Both the position numbers and the translations under genes were made by a program. The notes beneath the pieces are model-generated. The model was not told the DNA's origin. It saw nothing but the letters and a program-made list of their open reading frames with translations, and did no database searches. Shown here in pieces: positions 1-6,043 of a stretch of 7,186 nt of DNA. Positions within the stretch are counted from its first letter, which is position 1, and each line of letters starts with the position of its first letter. The stretch is from Paludibacter sp. (GTDB lineage Bacteria; Bacteroidota; Bacteroidia; Bacteroidales; Paludibacteraceae), in NCBI GenBank assembly GCA_009787075.1, contig WRGS01000150.1:1-7186 (forward strand), written 5' to 3'.

Positions 1-758
1 AATTCATTATAATCAGCCACTTGGCGTAGTTGGCGGGAAAAATGAAACGCCACCGAGCCGACAAAATTTACTGTATGATTTAGGAAATCGTATTTTGCAA
101 TATTGCGGTCGAAAAATGCTTGAAACTCGTTGAGAATCAGCGCATCAATTTCTGGCTCATATTGGTTTTCGAGCAAAAATTCTGAAAAATGCGCCAAATA
201 TCTGTTGGCAAACGGACGACGATAAACATTTTCAATAATTTCGGCAGTGGAAATTGAATATTTTTCTTCAAATTTTTTGATAATATTTTCAGAAATCATT
301 CGTTTTAAAACATTACGAATCAAAGATTTACCTAGAGCCGCGCCGCTGCCTTCATCTCCGAGAACATAACCCAAAGAAGGCGCGTTTGCGGTAATTTCCA
401 CACCATTGTAAAAACACGAATTTGAGCCCGTTCCCAAAATGCAGGCTATGCCTGCTGAATGTTGCAAAAGTGCGCGCGCTGCACCCAAAAGGTCGCTTTC
501 CGCTTCTATTTTTGCATTTGGAAAGTTGGCAGAGAGCGCATTGTGTAAAATATTGCTTTTTTCGCTGGTACAGCCTGCTCCGTAAAAATAAATTTCTGAA
601 ATTTCATTGAATACGATTTTTACAGATAATTCATTAGTAATCAGTGTTTTAATCTCATTTTCTTCCAAGAAAAACGGATTAATTCCCTGTGTAAAAAAAT
701 CGTTTCCTGCGCAATTCCAATGCGTTTTTGTTGAACCGCTATCGGCAATAATCTTCAT
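1..758 (-). CDS. BadF/BadG/BcrA/BcrD-family sugar kinase (N-acetylglucosamine kinase-like), C-terminus cut by window edge
   Basis: I translated 252 codons with no stop from the ATG at 756-758 to the left edge. The protein has the ASKHA (actin/hexokinase) fold signatures in order: phosphate-1 loop DSGSTKT at residues 6-12, GAGCT at 60-64, ESD with the likely catalytic Asp at 89, phosphate-2 loop LGTGSNS at 108-114, LGDEGSGA at 133-140 and adenosine-loop-like VGSVA at 233-237. Bacteroidetes relatives are about 280 residues, so roughly 30 residues are probably missing. They are annotated as N-acetylglucosamine kinases or BadF-type ATPases, cytosolic enzymes that phosphorylate amino sugars from peptidoglycan or chitin turnover with ATP. 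The fold is clear, but the substrate is inferred from the family, and the same family includes activators of unrelated dehydratases. The lack of a partner dehydratase in view favours a sugar kinase. The start is supported by the family's usual MxIxADSGSTKT opening and by the promoter about 40 bases upstream. Confidence 0.85.
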   Translation of the reverse strand, partial: MKIIADSGSTKTHWNCAGNDFFTQGINPFFLEENEIKTLITNELSVKIVFNEISEIYFYGAGCTSEKSNILHNALSANFPNAKIEAESDLLGAARALLQHSAGIACILGTGSNSCFYNGVEITANAPSLGYVLGDEGSGAALGKSLIRNVLKRMISENIIKKFEEKYSISTAEIIENVYRRPFANRYLAHFSEFLLENQYEPEIDALILNEFQAFFDRNIAKYDFLNHTVNFVGSVAFHFSRQLRQVADYNE

Positions 759-797
759 TTGTATGTGTTTTTTTGTAAAAAATTAGAATTTTAATTG

Positions 798-827
798 CAA
801 AAATACAGAATTTATTCGGTTTAACAA
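798..827 (-). promoter_or_regulatory. Bacteroidetes-type promoter of the sugar kinase
   Basis: Read on the minus strand, a -33 TTG (825-827) is followed after 19 bases by TATTTTTG (798-805). This matches the Bacteroidetes consensus TTG-N19-21-TAnnTTTG used by the primary sigma factor of this phylum. Transcription would begin near 790, giving a leader of about 30 bases. This is a motif match only. Confidence 0.65.
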
Positions 828-878
828 GATGTATGCGTTAAAAATTCGGCAGAATAGTTGTATTTTCCGCATTTAGAT

Positions 879-971
879 GGGGTTGTTTCAAAAGTCTTTT
901 TACCGCAAAGGCGCAAAGATTTTTCGCAAAGGTAGCAAAATGATATATTCCTTAAATTCAAAAATTTGCGC
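879..971 (-). repeat. Candidate dispersed intergenic repeat rich in CTTTGCG
   Basis: On the minus strand the heptamer CTTTGCG occurs three times in a row (within 903-932), with unit starts 13 and 8 bases apart. On the plus strand GCGCAAA (911-917) is mirrored by TTTGCGC (965-971), giving a 7-base inverted repeat over a 47-base spacer. The left boundary (GGGGTTGTTTCAAAAG, 879-894) looks like the end of a mobile or repeated element. From memory, CTTTGCG-rich stretches of this kind are scattered between genes in Bacteroidetes genomes. Only one copy lies in this window, so repetitiveness is an inference and the boundaries are approximate. Confidence 0.4.
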
Positions 972-1112
972 ATCTTCGTCCTGATGAATTTGTAATTAGC
1001 TAACGCTGACCGTTGGTTCGATTTTATCATATTTTATTTTTTGTATTGCAAATGCCGATACTCACATGCCGCTTCTGTGTTTTTTTAATTTTTATCTATT
1101 GGCAACTTTTTG

Positions 1113-1120
1113 TAATTTTG
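1113..1120 (+). promoter_or_regulatory. Candidate -7 element of the sufB promoter
   Basis: TAATTTTG is an exact match to the Bacteroidetes -7 consensus TAnnTTTG and lies 43 bases before the sufB ATG, which would give a leader of about 35-40 bases. No TTG sits at the expected 19-21 base distance upstream; the nearest one (1099-1101) is only 11 bases away, so the -33 element is weak or absent. Confidence 0.5.
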
Positions 1121-1163
1121 CAAAAATTTTATTTTAGAAAATAAATTCTTTTTCACAGAAAAA

Positions 1164-2621
1164 ATGACAGATAACAACAATATTATCAACGAAATAACTG
1201 CAAGTGAATATAAATACGGCTTTACCACCGATATTGAAACCGACCTTATTTCGCGCGGGCTGAACGAAGATATTATTAAATTGATTTCGGCAAAAAAAAA
1301 TGAGCCGCAATGGTTGCTTGATTTTCGCCTGAACGCCTATCGTCGTTGGCTGACAATGAAAATGCCCACTTGGGCGCATCTGCAAATTCCGCCGATTGAT
1401 TATCAGGCGATTTCGTATTTTGCTGCGCCAAAGGTACAAAAAAAAGATGAAAATATTGATGCTGAATTACTTAAAACATTTGAAAAACTTGGCGTACCGA
1501 TTCACGAGCGTGAAATGTTGTTAAATCCCTCATCTTCAACAAATTCAATAGCCGTTGATGCGGTTATGGATAGCATTTCGGTGAAAACGACTTTTAAAAA
1601 AGAACTCTCTCAACTCGGAATTATTTTTTGTTCGTTCTCCGAAGCGGTGCAAAATCACGCAGATTTGGTGCGCGAATATCTTGGTTCGGTTGTTCCTGCT
1701 GGTGATAATTTTTTTGCCGCGTTAAATTCGGCGGTTTTTTCCGACGGCTCGTTTGTTTTTATTCCAAAAGGCGTTCGCTGCCCAATGGAACTTTCAACAT
1801 ATTTCAGAATAAATGCAGCGAACACAGGGCAGTTTGAGCGCACGCTGATTGTGGCGGAAGACAATTCTTACGTTTCTTATTTAGAGGGCTGCACTGCGCC
1901 TATGCGCGACGAAAATCAACTGCACGCGGCGATTGTGGAAATTATTGTAAAAGCAAATGCGGAAGTAAAATATTCGACAGTTCAAAATTGGTATCCCGGC
2001 GATAAGGACGGCAAAGGCGGAATTTATAATTTTGTTACCAAACGCGGAATTTGCAAAGGCGAAAATGCGCGGCTTTCTTGGACGCAGGTTGAAACAGGTT
2101 CGGCGATTACGTGGAAATATCCCTCGTGTATCCTTGCAGGCGAAGGTTCTTCTGCCGAATTTTATTCGGTTGCAGTTACAAATAATTTTCAGCAAGCTGA
2201 TACAGGAACAAAAATGATTCATTTAGCAGCGAATACCAAAAGCCGAATTGTTTCAAAAGGAATTTCGGCAGGGCATAGCCAAAACAGTTATCGCGGACTT
2301 GTGCGCGTAAATAAATTATCTGAAAATGCGCGAAATTTTTCGCAATGCGATTCGTTGCTTCTAGGCGATAAATGCGGCGCACACACTTTTCCGTATATGG
2401 ACGTACAAAACGAAACCGCAATTGTGGAACACGAGGCGACAACTTCAAAAATCAGCGAAGACCAGATTTTTTACTGCAATCAGCGTGGTATCGGTACAGA
2501 AGAAGCCGTTGGATTGATTATAAACGGTTATGCAAAAGAAGTTTTGAACAAACTTCCGATGGAATTTGCTGTTGAAGCCCAAAAACTGCTTCAAATCACG
2601 CTCGAAGGCAGCGTAGGATAA
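1164..2621 (+). CDS. sufB: Fe-S cluster assembly scaffold protein SufB
   Basis: SufB is the scaffold subunit of the cytosolic SufBC2D complex, on which Fe-S clusters are built from cysteine-derived sulfur before transfer to apoproteins. The 485-residue product is close to the usual 470-495. SufB-specific blocks are present: YLEGCTAPMRDENQLHAA (239-256), YSTVQNWYPGDKDGKGGIYN (270-289), GDKCGAHTFPY (401-411), VEHEATTSKI (421-430) and the C-terminal LPMEFAVEAQKLL and LEGSVG. The YSTVQNW block separates it from the paralogue SufD. Residues recalled as functionally important in E. coli SufB all have counterparts: R215, N217, C243, Q274, W276, C395 (E. coli C405) and E422/H423/E424 (E. coli E432/H433/E434). 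It therefore looks intact. Oddly, sufC, sufD, sufS and sufE are not next to it, and a convergent udk follows after 13 bases. The ATG is preceded by an A-rich stretch with no Shine-Dalgarno, normal for this phylum. Confidence 0.97.
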   Translation: MTDNNNIINEITASEYKYGFTTDIETDLISRGLNEDIIKLISAKKNEPQWLLDFRLNAYRRWLTMKMPTWAHLQIPPIDYQAISYFAAPKVQKKDENIDAELLKTFEKLGVPIHEREMLLNPSSSTNSIAVDAVMDSISVKTTFKKELSQLGIIFCSFSEAVQNHADLVREYLGSVVPAGDNFFAALNSAVFSDGSFVFIPKGVRCPMELSTYFRINAANTGQFERTLIVAEDNSYVSYLEGCTAPMRDENQLHAAIVEIIVKANAEVKYSTVQNWYPGDKDGKGGIYNFVTKRGICKGENARLSWTQVETGSAITWKYPSCILAGEGSSAEFYSVAVTNNFQQADTGTKMIHLAANTKSRIVSKGISAGHSQNSYRGLVRVNKLSENARNFSQCDSLLLGDKCGAHTFPYMDVQNETAIVEHEATTSKISEDQIFYCNQRGIGTEEAVGLIINGYAKEVLNKLPMEFAVEAQKLLQITLEGSVG

Positions 2622-2644
2622 TTAAAAATTATTATCATTTTTTT
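2617..2644. terminator. Weak AT-rich hairpin between convergent sufB and udk
   Basis: GATAAT (2617-2622) pairs with ATTATC (2631-2636) over an 8-base A-rich loop, and seven Ts follow on the plus strand (2638-2644). The stem overlaps both stop codons. It could serve as a small terminator for sufB in a 13-base convergent gap, but an all-AT stem of this length is thermodynamically weak. Confidence 0.25.
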
Positions 2645-3252
2645 GCCAGCAAACAATTTTCGATATATCTTGTCAGAATCTCTATTGCAACGTGATTTTC
2701 GCCTCCTTGCGGGATTATTATATCGGCAAAGCGTTTTGTCGGCTCGATAAATTGCAGATGCATTGGCTTTAACGTACGTTCGTACCGTTCTATCACTGTT
2801 GCAACAGAACGTCCGCGTTCCATTGTATCGCGGTTGATAACGCGGATAAGGCGGTCGTCGGCATCGGCATCTACAAAAACTTTCAAATCAAGTATTTTGC
2901 GCAATGGCACATTATTCAACACCAAAATTCCTTCCACAATAACAACGTGGCAGGGTTTTATCGGAATTGTTTCGGCAGCGCGCGTGCAAGTCAGATACGA
3001 ATAAATCGGCTGTTGAATTGTGTTGCCTTTTTTGAGTTCATGCAAATGGCGCACAAGCAACTCAAATTCAATTGAGTCGGGGTGGTCGAAATTTATTTTT
3101 TGGCGGTCTTCGAGCGGTATATTGCTGCTGTCGCGGTAATACGAATCCTGCGGCATCAGAGCCACTTCGCCTTCGGGCAACCGTTGCAGCAGTTTGCGTA
3201 CAACGGTAGATTTGCCCGAGCCTGTTCCTCCTGCTATTCCAATGATAATCAT
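2635..3252 (-). CDS. udk: Uridine kinase (uridine/cytidine salvage)
   Basis: This cytosolic enzyme phosphorylates uridine and cytidine to UMP and CMP in pyrimidine salvage. The 205-residue protein has the NMP-kinase-like P-loop fold in order: Walker A GGTGSGKST (8-16), DSYYRD with the catalytic-type Asp36 (36-41), NFDHPDS (54-60) and QPIYSY (81-86) for nucleoside binding, Walker B-like VIVEGIL (104-110), the lid segment DDRLIRVINRD-MERGR (132-148) and PTKRFADIIIP (171-181). Its length matches bacterial Udk (about 205-215). I chose the ATG at 3250-3252 because homologues begin just before the IGIAGGTGSGKS block. The longer frame would need a TTG at 3268-3270 inside rpoZ. With the ATG, only four bases separate it from the rpoZ stop, which suggests one transcript and translational coupling. 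Confidence 0.95.
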   Translation of the reverse strand: MIIIGIAGGTGSGKSTVVRKLLQRLPEGEVALMPQDSYYRDSSNIPLEDRQKINFDHPDSIEFELLVRHLHELKKGNTIQQPIYSYLTCTRAAETIPIKPCHVVIVEGILVLNNVPLRKILDLKVFVDADADDRLIRVINRDTMERGRSVATVIERYERTLKPMHLQFIEPTKRFADIIIPQGGENHVAIEILTRYIENCLLAKK

Positions 3253-3256
3253 AGCA

Positions 3257-3592
3257 TTAAATCTCGTCAAATGAATCTTTTATCGGATTGCGGTAATAAA
3301 TTTTGTTTTCCAAAAATTCCTGCGTTGCGATAAGAGTCGGTTTTGGAATTTTTTCGTAATATTTTGAAATCTCAATCTGTTCGCGATTTTCAAAAACCTC
3401 TTCGATGCTATCGCCAAAAGACGAAAAATCCTGCAATTTTTTCTCAATTTCCTGTTTCATTTCACCATTAATCTGGTTGGCGCGTTTGGCGATAATAGCA
3501 ACTGTTTCATAAACATTGCCTGTATTGCGGCTCATCTGCTCAACATCGCGCGTGATGGTGCTTTCGGGAGTTTTTACTTTTTTATAATCCAT
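3257..3592 (-). CDS. rpoZ: DNA-directed RNA polymerase omega subunit, Bacteroidetes form
   Basis: Omega helps fold and assemble the beta' subunit of RNA polymerase. This 111-residue protein is longer than E. coli omega (91) but matches the Bacteroidetes form. The opening MDYKK, the TITRD segment (12-16), NVYETVAIIAKRANQI (26-41), EEVFENREQIEISKYYE (64-80) and the tail PKPTLIATQEFLE (83-95) are the hallmarks I recognise. NVYETVAIIAKRANQI aligns with the omega core RYELVLVAAKRARQL. The gene lies 34 bases after bamD and 4 bases before udk on the same strand, so it is probably cotranscribed with both. Beside bamD is its usual place in Bacteroidetes, where coaBC commonly comes next; here udk does. 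Confidence 0.9.
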   Translation of the reverse strand: MDYKKVKTPESTITRDVEQMSRNTGNVYETVAIIAKRANQINGEMKQEIEKKLQDFSSFGDSIEEVFENREQIEISKYYEKIPKPTLIATQEFLENKIYYRNPIKDSFDEI

Positions 3593-3626
3593 TTTTTTAT
3601 GATTTATTTTAAAAATTCATTATTAT

Positions 3627-4433
3627 TTACTTTGTGTTTTTACTTGCCTCTTGGAAAATTTTATCGGCTACGCTGCGGTTTTTTCCTTCGGGAAATTCGT
3701 TGATAAAACTGTAGTATTCATCAACGGTATCCTGATAGCGTTCCTTGCGCTTTTCTTCAATACTGTTGGTTGCCTGCGTATATTTTGCCTGCAAAATAAT
3801 AAACGACAATTCTTCGCGATATTTTGTCGAAGGAAAATTTTTCAGCGTGTTTTGCGCCTCAATAATAGCCGACAAATAATTGTTGCCCAAATAGTTGCCA
3901 AGATTATAATATAACTTTGCATTCAAAAGTTGCTTGTATGCAAGTTTGTCGTTCAATTCGTCAAGCATTTTTACAGCCTCAGGTACATGTTCATCTTCGG
4001 GGAACATATCGATATAATCTTGAATTGCATTAATTCCCTGATTTGTAGTGCTTTGGTCGAGCCGAGCATCGGGCGAATCAAGAAAATAACATTTGCCAAT
4101 CAAAAATTTCGCCTCCGCTGCGTAAGTACCTCGTGGATAGGTGCGCATATAGGTTTCAAAATACTGACTTGCCGTAAGATAATCTTTTTGGCAGTAATAC
4201 GACTGCGCAAGATAATACAGAACTTCTTGCGAACGTTCCGTACCTTTATAATACGACTTAATATCATTCAGCAAGGTTTGCGACTGTATGAATTTCCGTT
4301 TGTTGAAATATTCGATTGCCTTGTTGAATTTCAGTTCGCTGTCCGTACTTTTGAGCAGTTTGGTATACTCGCCGCAGCCCCAAAAGCCGCAACTCATCGC
4401 GCATAATGCAAGATAAATTATACTTTTTTTCAT
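3627..4433 (-). CDS. bamD: Outer membrane protein assembly factor BamD (lipoprotein)
   Basis: BamD is a periplasm-facing outer-membrane lipoprotein that partners BamA in folding beta-barrel proteins. The 268-residue product begins with a lipoprotein signal (MKK, hydrophobic stretch 5-18) and probably has Cys20 as the lipidated residue, because FWGC-GEY fits the CGEYxKxLKSTD start of mature Bacteroidetes BamD; Cys15 is a less likely alternative. About five TPR-like helical pairs follow: near 34-66, 70-102 (LAQSYYCQKDY and the FETYMRTYP end), 107-145 (AKFLIGKCYF to MFPED), 169-201 (AKLYYNLGNY to LKNFPST) and 205-250 (ending NEFPEG). I chose the ATG at 4431-4433. A longer frame from a TTG at 4512-4514 would put 27 residues before the signal peptide and run through the putative promoter. 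It is the first gene of the bamD-rpoZ-udk cluster. Confidence 0.92.
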   Translation of the reverse strand: MKKSIIYLALCAMSCGFWGCGEYTKLLKSTDSELKFNKAIEYFNKRKFIQSQTLLNDIKSYYKGTERSQEVLYYLAQSYYCQKDYLTASQYFETYMRTYPRGTYAAEAKFLIGKCYFLDSPDARLDQSTTNQGINAIQDYIDMFPEDEHVPEAVKMLDELNDKLAYKQLLNAKLYYNLGNYLGNNYLSAIIEAQNTLKNFPSTKYREELSFIILQAKYTQATNSIEEKRKERYQDTVDEYYSFINEFPEGKNRSVADKIFQEASKNTK

Positions 4434-4450
4434 ATATACAAAATTAGCCG

Positions 4451-4458
4451 CAAAGGTA
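4451..4458 (-). promoter_or_regulatory. Candidate -7 element for bamD-rpoZ-udk
   Basis: The minus strand reads TACCTTTGCGGC, a typical Bacteroidetes -7 box (TAnnTTTG) and its downstream context. Transcription would start near 4444, leaving a leader of only about 10 bases before the bamD ATG. No clear TTG lies 19-21 bases upstream. A second exact match, TACATTTG (4519-4526), is an alternative with a longer leader. Confidence 0.4.
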
Positions 4459-4578
4459 CGGAAAAAATTTGAAAAATAATTTAATAAAACTATTTTTTGT
4501 TTTGGTAAGTTCAATTAGCAAATGTAACTTTTATTTTGCAAAAACAGTAAAAAAAGTTTTAATATGAATTTGCAAAAG

Positions 4579-4609
4579 TTGAATTTCTTAATTTATTTTA
4601 GTACTTTTG
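4579..4609 (+). promoter_or_regulatory. Bacteroidetes-type promoter of eno
   Basis: TTG (4579-4581) is separated by 20 bases from TACTTTTG (4602-4609), a full match to the TTG-N19-21-TAnnTTTG consensus. Transcription should begin near 4616, giving a purine-rich leader of about 48 bases and no Shine-Dalgarno before the eno ATG. This is one of the two full promoter matches in the window, as might be expected for a highly expressed glycolytic gene. Confidence 0.7.
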
Positions 4610-4663
4610 CAGCGTTTTTTTCAAGGAAATAAATTAAAAAATTACATAAAAAAAGATTGAAAA

Positions 4664-5944
4664 ATGTGTAAAATAGAAAAAATTATTGCACGGGAAATTC
4701 TTGATTCGCGCGGAAATCCTACCATTGAAGTAGATGTAACTCTTGAATGTGGGATTGTTGGGCGCGCTGCAGTGCCGTCAGGCGCATCAACAGGTGAAAA
4801 CGAAGCCCTTGAACTGCGCGACGGCGACAAAAAACGCTATCTTGGCAAAGGCGTGTTAAACGCAGTTAAAAATGTGAATGAAGTAATCGCACCAGCGCTT
4901 ATTGGCGAGTGTGCTTTGCATCAGCGTAAAATTGACAAAAAAATGATTGCGCTTGACGGCACAAAAACCAAATCGGAACTTGGCGCAAATGCTATTCTCG
5001 GCGTGTCGCTTGCAGCGGCAAAAGCGGCAGCAGAATATCTTGAATTGCCTTTGTACCGCTATATTGGCGGAACAAATACATTCACGCTGCCTGTTCCGAT
5101 GATGAATATTATCAACGGCGGTTCACATTCCGATGCGCCGATTGCTTTTCAGGAATTTATGATTCGTCCTATTGGCGCGCCATCGTTCCGCGAAGGTTTG
5201 CGTTGTGGTTCGGAAGTTTTTCACGCTTTGAAAAAAGTATTGCACGACAAAGGTTTAAGCACTGCCGTTGGCGATGAAGGCGGTTTTGCGCCTAATCTTG
5301 CAGGTGGAACAGAAGAAGCGTTGGAAAGCATTTTAACAGCTATTAAAAACGCGGGTTACCAGCCGGGTAAAGACGTTACAATCGGGCTCGATTGCGCAGC
5401 ATCGGAATTTTATGAAAACGGAATTTACGATTACAGCAAATTTGAAGGCGAACATGGCAAAAAACGTACCCGTGAGCAACAGGTTGAATATATTGCCGAA
5501 CTTGTTGCAAAATATCCGATAGACAGCGTTGAAGACGGAATGTCGGAAAGCGATTGGGAGGGTTGGAAAATGCTTACAGATAAAATCGGTAAAAAAATTC
5601 AACTTGTGGGAGACGATTTATTTGTTACCAATGTTGAATATTTAAAAAAGGGCATTGATTTGGGTTGTGCAAACTCAATTTTGATAAAAGTTAATCAAAT
5701 TGGCTCTCTGACCGAAACTCTTGACGCTATCGAAATGGCGCATCGTGCGGGATATACTTCGGTTACATCGCACCGTTCGGGCGAAACAGAAGACTCAACA
5801 ATCGCCGATATTGCTGTTGCCACAAATAGTGGACAAATCAAAACAGGCTCTTTGAGCCGTTCGGACAGAATGGCAAAATACAATCAACTCTTGCGCATAG
5901 AAGAAGAATTGGGCGATTTGGCGGTTTATGGCTGGAAAAAATAA
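4664..5944 (+). CDS. eno: Enolase (phosphopyruvate hydratase)
   Basis: Enolase interconverts 2-phosphoglycerate and phosphoenolpyruvate in glycolysis and gluconeogenesis; it is a cytosolic Mg2+ enzyme. The 426-residue protein is full length (family about 420-435). Conserved elements run in order: AREILDSRGNPT (9-20), the active-site loop PSGASTG (38-44), GGSHSD with His155, FQEFMI with Glu164, GDEGGFAP with Glu205, Mg2+ ligands Asp243 (GLDCAASEF), Glu290 (SVEDGM) and Asp317 (VGDDLFVTN), catalytic Lys342 (LIKVNQIGSLTET), SHRSGETED (369-377) and Lys393 (IKTGSLSRSDR). No key residue is missing. It has its own promoter upstream and an intrinsic terminator downstream, so it is probably monocistronic. 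Confidence 0.98.
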   Translation: MCKIEKIIAREILDSRGNPTIEVDVTLECGIVGRAAVPSGASTGENEALELRDGDKKRYLGKGVLNAVKNVNEVIAPALIGECALHQRKIDKKMIALDGTKTKSELGANAILGVSLAAAKAAAEYLELPLYRYIGGTNTFTLPVPMMNIINGGSHSDAPIAFQEFMIRPIGAPSFREGLRCGSEVFHALKKVLHDKGLSTAVGDEGGFAPNLAGGTEEALESILTAIKNAGYQPGKDVTIGLDCAASEFYENGIYDYSKFEGEHGKKRTREQQVEYIAELVAKYPIDSVEDGMSESDWEGWKMLTDKIGKKIQLVGDDLFVTNVEYLKKGIDLGCANSILIKVNQIGSLTETLDAIEMAHRAGYTSVTSHRSGETEDSTIADIAVATNSGQIKTGSLSRSDRMAKYNQLLRIEEELGDLAVYGWKK

Positions 5945-5981
5945 TTGAGCGTTTTATTTAATGTTTAATTTTGTTGTCAGG

Positions 5982-6016
5982 AAAGCGGCGATTGTAAAAT
6001 TGCCGCTTTTTGTTTT
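5982..6016 (+). terminator. Rho-independent terminator of eno
   Basis: A 12-base-pair stem (5982-5993 with 5998-6009, including one G-U pair and a GCGGC core) closes a GTAA loop and is followed by TTTTTGTTTT (6007-6016). It starts 38 bases after the eno stop. The minus-strand side lacks a comparable T-run, so it serves mainly eno rather than the convergent gene. Confidence 0.9.
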
Positions 6017-6043
6017 GGAATATACAGATTAATACGTTAATGA

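Larger units (their letters stand above)
759..1163. other. 405-base divergent intergenic region
   Basis: This gap separates the minus-strand kinase from the plus-strand sufB. It holds a promoter for each gene at its edges and a CTTTGCG-rich repeat candidate in the middle (879-971). I see no convincing gene. A 69-codon minus-strand frame (821-1030) runs through the repeat-like stretch, has cysteine-rich, low-plausibility composition and no family resemblance, so it is probably not coding. No tRNA or known riboswitch is visible. The hexamer ATGCCG occurs twice (1052-1057 and 1066-1071), which may be chance. Confidence 0.6.

Noticed and set aside
821..1030. 69-codon minus-strand open frame between the kinase and sufB
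   Set aside because: It runs through the CTTTGCG-rich repeat candidate, has unusual composition and no recognisable domain, and overlaps the kinase promoter; more likely non-coding.
1881..2222. 113-codon minus-strand frame opposite sufB
   Set aside because: It is the complement of a highly conserved coding sequence and shows no domain or plausible start context.
3253..3270. Longer uridine kinase starting at a TTG (3268-3270)
   Set aside because: It would overlap the rpoZ end and add six residues not expected in the family; the ATG at 3252 directly precedes the conserved P-loop block.
3930..4406. 158-codon plus-strand frame opposite bamD
   Set aside because: It is antisense to a well-supported gene, Phe/Ile/Cys-rich as expected for a shadow frame, with no motif of its own.
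4439..4446. Minus-strand TAATTTTG as the bamD -7 element
   Set aside because: Transcription would begin at about the first base of the bamD start codon or just inside it, so the box at 4451-4458 is preferred.
4434..4514. Longer BamD starting at a TTG (4512-4514)
   Set aside because: It would place 27 residues ahead of a normal lipoprotein signal and read through the likely promoter.
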